Positions 1-6,931 of a stretch of DNA of 64,000 bases are shown here, in pieces. The DNA comes from an uncultured Pseudomonadota bacterium (GTDB lineage: Bacteria > Pseudomonadota > Gammaproteobacteria > Steroidobacterales > Steroidobacteraceae). The position numbers and the translations under genes are program-made. The stretch is from positions 1 to 64,000 of the forward strand of contig CAIPVV010000043.1 of assembly GCA_903868595.1 (NCBI GenBank), given 5' to 3'. A model generated the notes under the pieces. It searched no databases and was not told the DNA's origin. It saw only the letters and a program-made list of their open reading frames with translations. Within the stretch, counting starts at the first letter, position 1, and every line of letters starts with the position of its first letter.

Positions 1-341
1 CAACTCCGGCGCAGGCGGCATTATGGCAACAGCAGAAAGCGTTCTCTATGGCGGGTAGCTCGGATGAGGGCGAGCTGATTGTCGCTCTCTATCAACAAAA
101 GCTTACATATGGAGAGTTCGCCAGAAAGCGATTTGAATATACTCGTGACGCGGCGGCTGCGGAGCTTGCATTTCGCCAATCTGTTATCGATAAGGGTCAA
201 CAGCGCCAATTGCAGTTACAGCAGTTGGCCCAACAAGAATATGCAACCAAAATGGCTGCTTGGTCGGCGTATATTCAGAGTGTTAACGCGCGTCAGCCGC
301 AGACCGTTCACGTTGACGGTTCGATAACAGTATTTCACTAA
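1..341 (+). CDS. Hypothetical protein, 3' part only
   Basis: The reading frame is already open at the left edge (codons from base 3) and runs to a stop at 339-341, so this is the C-terminal part of a gene that begins outside the window. About 112 residues are visible. They are rich in Gln, Ala and Glu, with a run of Gln/Leu/Ala around the middle, and look helical or coiled-coil. There is no Cys and no recognisable catalytic motif. An internal ATG at 48 has no convincing ribosome-binding site, so I prefer the edge-crossing reading. I do not recognise the family. Base use is less GC-rich than the genes downstream. Confidence 0.5.
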   Translation, partial: TPAQAALWQQQKAFSMAGSSDEGELIVALYQQKLTYGEFARKRFEYTRDAAAAELAFRQSVIDKGQQRQLQLQQLAQQEYATKMAAWSAYIQSVNARQPQTVHVDGSITVFH

Positions 342-671
342 TTAGGTAAGGGGTGACGTTGGTCCCGTTTTGGTAGCACTGATAACTAGAGTTTCGGTGC
401 TACGGCGAAAGCGGACCGGTTGGTCAAGCTGACAAGACCATCACCGGCATGAGAGGGTCAAGTCCGCTCCGTCACAGCTGATTGCGAGCGTCTCTCTCGT
501 TCCTTACTAAGCATGAAAGTAGTCTGAAGTCCCCATTCTGGGGAATAGCAGGGTACGGCCCCCCTCTCGAAAGCCGCTGCACGGGCTTCTAATGCGATCA
601 ATGTGTTGCCGCCCGGCGATAAACGGCAGCTTCGCGGCGAATGCACGCGAACGTACAACGCCAGGCCGTTG
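342..671. other. Non-coding stretch with one stem-loop
   Basis: No convincing gene is seen here. A 7-bp inverted repeat (GTAGCAC at 373-379, GTGCTAC at 397-403) could form a hairpin after the preceding gene, but no T-run follows it, so calling it a terminator would be weak. An open frame on the minus strand across 458-868 overlaps the better-supported gene at 672-1343 and has no recognisable product. Confidence 0.4.
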
Positions 672-1343
672 CTATTCGGCAGCAAGTTCAAGCCCGAAAC
701 GAACGCCCTGCGCGCAGTGCCCGTGGAGGTAGTATCGATGGTACTGGCTGACCTTGAACCCAGCGGTTTCAGCCTGCGCGGCCGCGGCGGACCGAGCGGC
801 ATTTGCCCAAACTTGATTGTCCTCCGGCCATGGAATCCGACGGGAAATAAGCAGACAGCTCTCATCACGCCCAGAAAGGATCCATCTTCCGATTATGTGG
901 GCATCATCGAACTCAGTTGTCAGCCCCTGATTGGCCATCATGAGGAACTCGATCGACACCGCGTGCCCACTGCCAACGGGTGGAATGCAATGGGCTTGTG
1001 CATCAGCTGGACCGGTTCGAAGCTCTTGGTCGGGAATTATAAGGTACCAACCTCGGACGGTACCGGGTGCAAGTTCTGGCCCGCGCTTCCATATGTCCCA
1101 ATGACGTGATTCATTTGACGAAACGTGCGCCGGGTTGGCGTTGACCAATCCCGCCTGCCAAGACCCAGTCGCGTGCAAGCTTACCTTCACGGCTCCGCCA
1201 AACATCAACGGCACAACGTACATGTCGGCGGCGTTCTTCGCGGAGAAGACCCGCCACACTGTCGAGCAGCGATTGGCTCCATCGGTGAGCTGAAGTCTGC
1301 ACCCTTTGCCCGGAGCGTAGTCAGTGACTGACATGCGAGCCAT
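672..1343 (-). CDS. Conserved hypothetical protein
   Basis: This 223-residue protein begins with a compact domain containing VWRVFSAKNAADMYVVP and GGAVKVSLHATG. I associate that pattern (a WRV start, a DxYV segment, then a basic KVSLH strand) with a widespread family of uncharacterised bacterial proteins, often small beta-rich proteins found in mobile or accessory regions. The C-terminal half is less patterned. No signal peptide or membrane segment is seen. The start at 1343 has an alternative Met three codons in, and neither has a clear ribosome-binding site. No operon partner: both flanks are non-coding. Function unknown. The coding call rests on the conserved-looking N-terminal half. Confidence 0.6.
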   Translation of the reverse strand: MARMSVTDYAPGKGCRLQLTDGANRCSTVWRVFSAKNAADMYVVPLMFGGAVKVSLHATGSWQAGLVNANPAHVSSNESRHWDIWKRGPELAPGTVRGWYLIIPDQELRTGPADAQAHCIPPVGSGHAVSIEFLMMANQGLTTEFDDAHIIGRWILSGRDESCLLISRRIPWPEDNQVWANAARSAAAAQAETAGFKVSQYHRYYLHGHCAQGVRFGLELAAE

Positions 1344-1678
1344 CAGATTGCATTAAATGCCCGTGGATGTTGGGATACGGATTATCCTAAGCGCTGTAGG
1401 GCTGACGACAAAAAAATACGATCCAAGTCCCTGATGCGGGGATTGTCGTCCCGCCGAGACCCGCGAACGCCAGAACCGGGACGACCTAGCGATTTCTGCA
1501 GAGATAGTAGGTGCAATATGCGGAACTCAGCACACATAGCGGCAGTCCTGAATTTGTTGGGGACTGTGTCCTTTGCGCTTATTTCAGAACATCCGAATTG
1601 GACCGGTCTATCCATGTCCCATGGTTTGAATTGACCAGATCGGATTGGATTAACTACAAACTGACTTTTTGAGCTATC
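1344..1678. other. Intergenic stretch without a recognised gene
   Basis: I see no gene, RNA or repeat that I can support. It separates the minus-strand hypothetical gene from the plus-strand Coq4-like gene and presumably carries their divergent promoters. The bases just before 1679 are AT-rich. Confidence 0.4.
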
Positions 1679-2737
1679 TTGCATGACGTACTTCCCCTGC
1701 ACGGTACTGTGATGGCATTGCTCGTCTTTGGTCCCCCTGAAGTTCGTCGTGCCTACGTGGGTGTCATGCGTCTGGTGGCCACGGCTGGCGGCACGCGGCC
1801 GTTTGACGGCGACAGTGCAGCGCTGGTGCGCATGTTTGCGGGCCTTCAGGGCTGCGCGGGCTGCCACGGCTTCGACAAATCGCTCGACTTCAGCGCGCTG
1901 CTGGGGTCCGAGGAGCCCTGGGTCGACGAGGAAGAAGCAATCGCATCGATCGCGCAGGGCCTGAGCACCGAGAAAGATCGGCAGGAAGCCGTACATGCCG
2001 GGCTGATGGTGTCGCTCTATTCACACGAGCCGGACCCGGCCGGTACCCGGATGGCACGCAGGGTCGCCGTCCGCCTTGGGGCTGACGATGCATTGTTCAG
2101 CGCCGTAGAAAAGATCGCCAACGAGAATGTCGCCACGGCCAAGGCCGAGGTGTTCAGGCGCATGCTTTCTGGTCGGACTGGCATTGGCAGTGAGCTCATT
2201 GCCGCCCACATGTCCGCTCATTCCCTGGGGCAGATGTCGCCGCCGGAGCTTGTAGCCCGCTATCACCGTTTGCTCGCCGATGCGCCCGCGGGGTCCTTGG
2301 GGGCAGAAATGCTTCAGTTCTACAAGGACGCGGATTTCGACATACCGGGCACGCCCGGCGTGCCGCTGCCGGTGGAGTTCCTGGGCTCCCACGACGTACA
2401 CCACGTTCTGGCTGGGTATGGGGCGAGCCCACAGGGCGAGGTCTATACCGCGGTATTCAATGCCGCCAATTCCTCCGCTGGCATAGGCTGGCTGTCGGTG
2501 GTGCTCCTGCAGTGGCATCAAGGCGTCAAGATGGGCGTGTTTGCGCCCGTCCATTCGCACCTTGATCCGCAGCTGATGGGAGTAGCCGCGCAGCGCGGTG
2601 CCCAGACACCGGTGGACGTCTACGACAGTGCCTGGGACTGGTTGCCGCTGCTGTCGCTTCCGCTTGGGCAGGTGCGCCAGCAGTTGGGCATCCCGCCGGG
2701 CGGAACGGTTGGACCCGGGGTCTCCTGGTCCTCCTGA
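1679..2737 (+). CDS. Coq4-like protein with HDxxHx11E motif
   Basis: A 352-residue soluble, mostly helical protein. Residues 238-254 read H-D-V-H-H, then exactly eleven residues, then Glu. This is the HDxxHx11E metal-binding signature of Coq4, the ubiquinone-biosynthesis protein known mainly from mitochondria and some bacteria. A helical stretch with NAANSSAG follows, as in Coq4. The N-terminal half (about 45-170) is helical and may resemble the TerB fold; it contains C59-A-G-C62-H63, a CxxCH, but there is no signal peptide, so haem c attachment is unlikely. The start at 1679 lacks a good ribosome-binding site; Met12 (1712) is an alternative. It converges on the EF-hand/Erv protein 27 bp away. 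A role in quinone or prenyl-lipid chemistry is inference. Confidence 0.6.
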   Translation: MHDVLPLHGTVMALLVFGPPEVRRAYVGVMRLVATAGGTRPFDGDSAALVRMFAGLQGCAGCHGFDKSLDFSALLGSEEPWVDEEEAIASIAQGLSTEKDRQEAVHAGLMVSLYSHEPDPAGTRMARRVAVRLGADDALFSAVEKIANENVATAKAEVFRRMLSGRTGIGSELIAAHMSAHSLGQMSPPELVARYHRLLADAPAGSLGAEMLQFYKDADFDIPGTPGVPLPVEFLGSHDVHHVLAGYGASPQGEVYTAVFNAANSSAGIGWLSVVLLQWHQGVKMGVFAPVHSHLDPQLMGVAAQRGAQTPVDVYDSAWDWLPLLSLPLGQVRQQLGIPPGGTVGPGVSWSS

Positions 2738-2764
2738 CGGGGATTTGCTCGGGCGCGTGGTTCC

Positions 2765-5080
2765 TCAGGTCTCGATATAGGCGGCGCTGCGGGCATAGCC
2801 TTCTTCCCCTGCGGTGAACGATGGTTCATCGTCCACGAGTTGCGGGTCGAATCCATACTGGTTCTGCAGGAATCCGCCGCCCTGGACTGCTGTTTCCAGC
2901 GCATCGATCTGGTGGTGGGCCAGCTCCATGATCTTGCCTAGGCTGCGGGCCTCGCGGCTGGCCAGGTGTGACTGCAACTGGAAGCGCAGGAACGACAGGC
3001 GTGACAGGGGCTTAAACAACTCATACAGCCTGCGGATGCGGTCCGTGGCAAGGGTTTGCTGCTGGCGGGCGTCCGCACGCTCCAGATCCGACTCGATGCT
3101 GGGCCAATAGCGGGTCGTATAGAAGGCCGCATCGTCCTGACGGTACCACTCTTCGGAGCGGCTGATCGACGAGGACACGGTGTTGTGGAGCTTCCACAGG
3201 AACAGGCGCAGCGATGCGCCATCCACTACCGTCGCCAGCTTTTCGCGGATCGTTGCGCCGAAGTCCGCACTGCCGGGTTGCACGCCGAGCAGTATGTACT
3301 CCAGCGGGTACATCTCCACTTCCTTGTTCTGCACGACATAAGCGTTCAGGTGATGCCGGCAGTAGGGGCAGGGGTACAGGCTGGCAAACGGCACGAAGAA
3401 GGACTGGAACGTCGCCACCGATTGCCGCTGGCCGGCGGACGTCTGGCCGGCGATGATCTCCCCTGCGGTGTGCAGGCTGCGCCAGACGGCAGGGCCTATG
3501 TAGTACGGGAACGATAGGCGCATGTCCGCATTGCTGACGAAGCGGGTGCCTAGATACACGTCCAGGAAGGCGATGTACTGCGACAGTACGCCGGTATCCC
3601 GGCCGAACTCCGCCCGCTCGCGTCGTTTCTGCACGCCGTTAAGGTAATGACGGCACAGGCGCCAGGACTGACGGAAGCGAAGCTTTTCCGTGGGCGAGGC
3701 CTGCTCGAAGACCAGTGGGATATACGTGCCATGGCGCGCGAACTCGCCGGCGGCGTTGGCTTCCTGGTACCACTGCAGCAGCGCAGGAACATCGGGCACG
3801 GTGTTGTCCGGGATGTCTGCGGCGCTGCTGATGCTGAAGGCGGCCAGCAGCTTTGGCATGAAGTCCTCGTACCAGTAGGACACCGGCATCATGGCGCCTT
3901 CAATGGCCTCGTCGGCGTGTTCCAGGATCACCCGGTTCCAGGCCCCGAGGTAGGCCTTGGGATCTGCCTCCGGCTGGTTCGGGATCGAGGGACCCCGGGC
4001 CTCCTGGTTGCGCAGGCGGTGCAGTTCGTTGCGGGTCAGCACCTCGTTCACAAGGTCGATGAATTCCAGCGATGTTTTCTGGGCGGCCAGCATGCGCTCC
4101 ACTGCCGCCACGTATTGTGTCCGGTGCTGGACCGCAGCCGCTGCGTTGGCACGTATGGTCATCGCCTCGCGCAGCATCTCAGCGGTCTTTTCGATCACCT
4201 CCCAGTTCTCGATGCGCCGCAGTAGTCGCTGGTATTCGTCCCGGATGGAAGTGGTGAGGGCATCCAGCACCGGGTGGCAGTCTGCGGAGACGATTCCCAG
4301 TTGTTTGTAGAACGCTATGGCGGTGTCCACGAATTCGACGAAGTCACTGATCCGGTAAGGCAGGTTCCTAACAGGCAGGTGGGTGCCGTGATTGGCCGAG
4401 AAGTTTGCGCGGAAGCAGCGATAGGCGGCGCCCTGCAGCAGACGGAAAAAACCAATTTGCATCTGCAGCGCTGAGGTGCCGTTGTCATTGGGCCGGCGTG
4501 TATCCTGCGGGCCCGGCCTGGCCGCCGGCCGGCTCGTTGGCGAGTCGGGGGCTTGCTGGGTGCCGGTCGCCACGGGGGCGGTCGTTTGCGTCGATGGCGT
4601 GGCCGGCACTGCCTGGGTGGCACGGTAGTAGTCATGCACCGGCCGGCAGAACTCTTCGAAGTTGAGGCGGCCGTCGCCGTCGGCATCCAGGTCACGGAAG
4701 ACCTCGTCGGCTTCGCGTTCTGATAGCCCGGGACCTGCGATACCAGCGCGGAACTGTTCCTGGGTGATGCCGGCTTCCGGCGTACCGTGCAGCGCGCGGT
4801 AGACTTTCTGCAGGCTGTTCAGGCCGTCCACCCGCTTGGACAGCGCGTAGGACAGGAAGTCATAGACGTCGAAGCTGCCGCCCGCCTCGGCACTGGCCCT
4901 GACCTCGTTGATCAGCAGCAGTAGCTGCTCCCGGCTGGCCGGCTTCTGCAGCGTGACGGTGACGGCCTGTTGCAGGTCATCCACCGAAACCGCATCGTCC
5001 TGGTCGGTATCAAAGAAGCGGAATACTGCGCGCAGGTTCTCAATATCCGCAGCGTTGATCAAAGGTTCATAGACGCTCAT
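2765..5080 (-). CDS. EF-hand and Erv/ALR sulfhydryl-oxidase fusion protein
   Basis: A 771-residue protein from the ATG at 5080, which has GGAG eight bases upstream; an in-frame ATG at 5095 has no such site. Residues 24-35 form an EF-hand loop (D-T-D-Q-D-D) and residues 132-143 a canonical one (DADGDGRLNFEE). A Pro/Thr-rich linker and about 330 helical residues of unknown kind follow. From about residue 525 there is an Erv/ALR domain: GPAVWRSLHT, then YPCPYC with C571 and C574, then LFLWKLHN, the FAD-binding and redox-active layout of Erv1/ALR thiol oxidases. The C-terminal second disulfide of mitochondrial Erv1 is not seen. There is no signal peptide. It probably makes disulfides from thiols with O2 under Ca2+ influence, but the substrate is unknown. 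I know of no standard bacterial protein with this architecture. Confidence 0.8.
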   Translation of the reverse strand: MSVYEPLINAADIENLRAVFRFFDTDQDDAVSVDDLQQAVTVTLQKPASREQLLLLINEVRASAEAGGSFDVYDFLSYALSKRVDGLNSLQKVYRALHGTPEAGITQEQFRAGIAGPGLSEREADEVFRDLDADGDGRLNFEEFCRPVHDYYRATQAVPATPSTQTTAPVATGTQQAPDSPTSRPAARPGPQDTRRPNDNGTSALQMQIGFFRLLQGAAYRCFRANFSANHGTHLPVRNLPYRISDFVEFVDTAIAFYKQLGIVSADCHPVLDALTTSIRDEYQRLLRRIENWEVIEKTAEMLREAMTIRANAAAAVQHRTQYVAAVERMLAAQKTSLEFIDLVNEVLTRNELHRLRNQEARGPSIPNQPEADPKAYLGAWNRVILEHADEAIEGAMMPVSYWYEDFMPKLLAAFSISSAADIPDNTVPDVPALLQWYQEANAAGEFARHGTYIPLVFEQASPTEKLRFRQSWRLCRHYLNGVQKRRERAEFGRDTGVLSQYIAFLDVYLGTRFVSNADMRLSFPYYIGPAVWRSLHTAGEIIAGQTSAGQRQSVATFQSFFVPFASLYPCPYCRHHLNAYVVQNKEVEMYPLEYILLGVQPGSADFGATIREKLATVVDGASLRLFLWKLHNTVSSSISRSEEWYRQDDAAFYTTRYWPSIESDLERADARQQQTLATDRIRRLYELFKPLSRLSFLRFQLQSHLASREARSLGKIMELAHHQIDALETAVQGGGFLQNQYGFDPQLVDDEPSFTAGEEGYARSAAYIET

Positions 5081-5184
5081 GGACTCGCTCCGCAATGTAT
5101 CCGTTATGGCGGTACATTAACTTCGAAATAAGTGCTTCTGGGCTAATCTGCCATCTTGAAAAGTCATCCCAGGAGAGCTCGAGT

Positions 5185-6162
5185 ATGACAAGGTCTCGCA
5201 TCGCTGTTCCGGCATCTTTCTTTGGTATCGTCCTGGGTCTGGTTGGACTGGGCGACTGCTGGCGCGCGGCGTCCAAGGCATGGGGTCTGCCACACACCAT
5301 GGATGAGCTCGTCATGGATTGTGCGTTCGCCGTTTGGCTCCTTCTGCTGGTGCTCTACCTGGGCAAATGGCTGTGGGCACGCGAAGAGGCCTTGGCCGAG
5401 TTGCGGCATCCGGTGCAGAGTTGTTTCGTCGGGCTGGTCGGTGTCGCGACACTGCTTGCCGCAGTCGCCATCGCCCCTCACGCCAAATCGTTGGCCCTTG
5501 TGCTGTTTGTTGTCGGGGCGCTGCTGCAGGCAGGCTATGGCCTGATGTTCGTAGGCTGGCAGTGGCAGGGTGAGCGCGAACCCGGCGCCGCAACGCCTGC
5601 CCTGTACCTGCCGACGGTGGCCGGTAACTTCGTCACGTCCTTCGTGGCTGGCTATTTCGGGTATGTTGACATGGGTACTTTGTTTTTTGGCGCAGGCCTG
5701 TTGTGCTGGCTGGCGCTGGAGTCGCTGCTCCTGCATCGCTTGGCTTACCTCGCCATGCCGCCGCCGTTGCGGCCCACGCTGGGCATCATGCTGGCCCCGC
5801 CGGTGGTGGGCTGTGTGGCGTACCTGTTCCTGACGGGCGGCGTGGCCGGCAGCAAGCCGGACCTGTTCGCGCAGCTGCTGCTCGGCTACGGGATGCTGCA
5901 GTTACTGCTGCTGGCGCGGTTGCTACCGTGGATCCTCAAGCAGACTTTCGGGGCCTCCTACTGGGCCTTTAGTTTCGGAGTGACGGCACTGGCCTTCGAT
6001 GCGATCGTGTTCGTCGTCCGCGGGCAGACCGGGTTCATCGAGTGGCTGTCGATCGGGCTGTTTGGCCTGGCAAATGCTGTCATCGCCGTGCTGGTGGCCG
6101 GAACGCTCTGGCGCCTGTTGACCGGCAAGCTGCTGCCGCCGCGGCTGGTAGTGCACGCGTGA
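5185..6162 (+). CDS. TehA/SLAC1-family membrane transporter
   Basis: About 325 residues with roughly ten hydrophobic segments. The first transmembrane helix starts with VPASFFGIVLGLVGLGDCWR, the typical opening of TehA (tellurite-resistance/dicarboxylate transporter, SLAC1 anion-channel fold). I chose the ATG at 5185 because AGGAG lies nine bases upstream (5171-5175); an in-frame ATG at 5095 would add a non-membrane leader. The protein probably conducts an anion or weak acid across the inner membrane; the tellurite link in the family name need not apply. Its stop overlaps the start of the next gene by one base (TGATG), so the SDR is translationally coupled. It diverges from the EF-hand/Erv gene. 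Confidence 0.85.
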   Translation: MTRSRIAVPASFFGIVLGLVGLGDCWRAASKAWGLPHTMDELVMDCAFAVWLLLLVLYLGKWLWAREEALAELRHPVQSCFVGLVGVATLLAAVAIAPHAKSLALVLFVVGALLQAGYGLMFVGWQWQGEREPGAATPALYLPTVAGNFVTSFVAGYFGYVDMGTLFFGAGLLCWLALESLLLHRLAYLAMPPPLRPTLGIMLAPPVVGCVAYLFLTGGVAGSKPDLFAQLLLGYGMLQLLLLARLLPWILKQTFGASYWAFSFGVTALAFDAIVFVVRGQTGFIEWLSIGLFGLANAVIAVLVAGTLWRLLTGKLLPPRLVVHA

Positions 6163-6875
6163 TGGGTATTCCACAGGAGTTTTCCCGGCAGGTCATTCTG
6201 GTTGCCGGCGGGACGGGTGGCCTGGGCCGCGCGATCAGCCTGGCGTTTCTGCAGGCCGGGGCCACGGTACTGGCGACCTATCGCACGCCATCCGACCTGG
6301 ATTCCCTGCGGCTCGCGGCAGGCGAACCTGCCGCGCGGCTGGAGGGCCATCAGGTTGATGTGCTGGACGAGGAGGCGCTGCGCGGGTTCGTGGCTGACAT
6401 TATCGCCAGGCATGATCGGCTGGACGGGGTAGTCAATGCAGTGGGTGGTTATGCGGCGGGCGCTCCGCTGTGGGAGATGGACGCCTCTGCCCTGGACAGG
6501 ATGCTGTCCATCAACCTGCGTTCCGGCTACTGCCTGGCCCGTGCGGTCGTGCCTGCCATGCTCCGGCAGCGGCGTGGTGCGATAGTCAACATCGCGGCCA
6601 TGGCCGCCGTGAATCATGTGGGTTCAGCGGGGGCCTACGTCGCCTCCAAGGCCGCAGCCGTGGCACTCATCGATTCCCTGGCCGCCGATCTCAAAGGCAC
6701 GGGCGTCAGAGCCAACTCGATCCTGCCTAGCGTTATCGACACGGCGGCAAACCGCAAGGCCATGCCGGGCGCCGCGCACGACAGCTGGCCCAAGCCGGAG
6801 GAGATCGCCCAAGTTATTGTCTTCCTGTGCAGTGATGCGAGCCGTTTGATCAACGGAGCAGCGATTCCGGTCTGA
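6162..6875 (+). CDS. SDR-family oxidoreductase lacking the catalytic serine
   Basis: A 237-residue short-chain dehydrogenase/reductase. It has the cofactor motif GGTGGLG (16-22), the NAVGG segment near residue 92, and Y159-x3-K163 of the active site. The usual catalytic Ser, 13 residues before Tyr, is Ala146, so the normal triad is incomplete. Ser155 is nearby but out of register. It may use an altered mechanism or act mainly as a binding protein. The ATG at 6162 overlaps the stop of the TehA-like gene by one base. The reading frame is open further upstream, but that part is antisense-like shadow of the transporter. Substrate unknown. Confidence 0.85.
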   Translation: MGIPQEFSRQVILVAGGTGGLGRAISLAFLQAGATVLATYRTPSDLDSLRLAAGEPAARLEGHQVDVLDEEALRGFVADIIARHDRLDGVVNAVGGYAAGAPLWEMDASALDRMLSINLRSGYCLARAVVPAMLRQRRGAIVNIAAMAAVNHVGSAGAYVASKAAAVALIDSLAADLKGTGVRANSILPSVIDTAANRKAMPGAAHDSWPKPEEIAQVIVFLCSDASRLINGAAIPV

Positions 6876-6931
6876 CCGTGGGCAATTTCAAACCCAGTTT
6901 TCCTTTCCCTACGTTCGGATGGCAACACCCC

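Noticed and set aside
603-1109. Plus-strand frame of 168 codons
   Set aside because: It lies opposite the better-supported minus-strand hypothetical gene (672-1343), whose N-terminal half has family-like motifs; the plus frame has none.
1382-1996. Minus-strand frame of 204 codons
   Set aside because: It overlaps the start of the Coq4-like gene and its translation is Arg/His-rich shadow without motifs.
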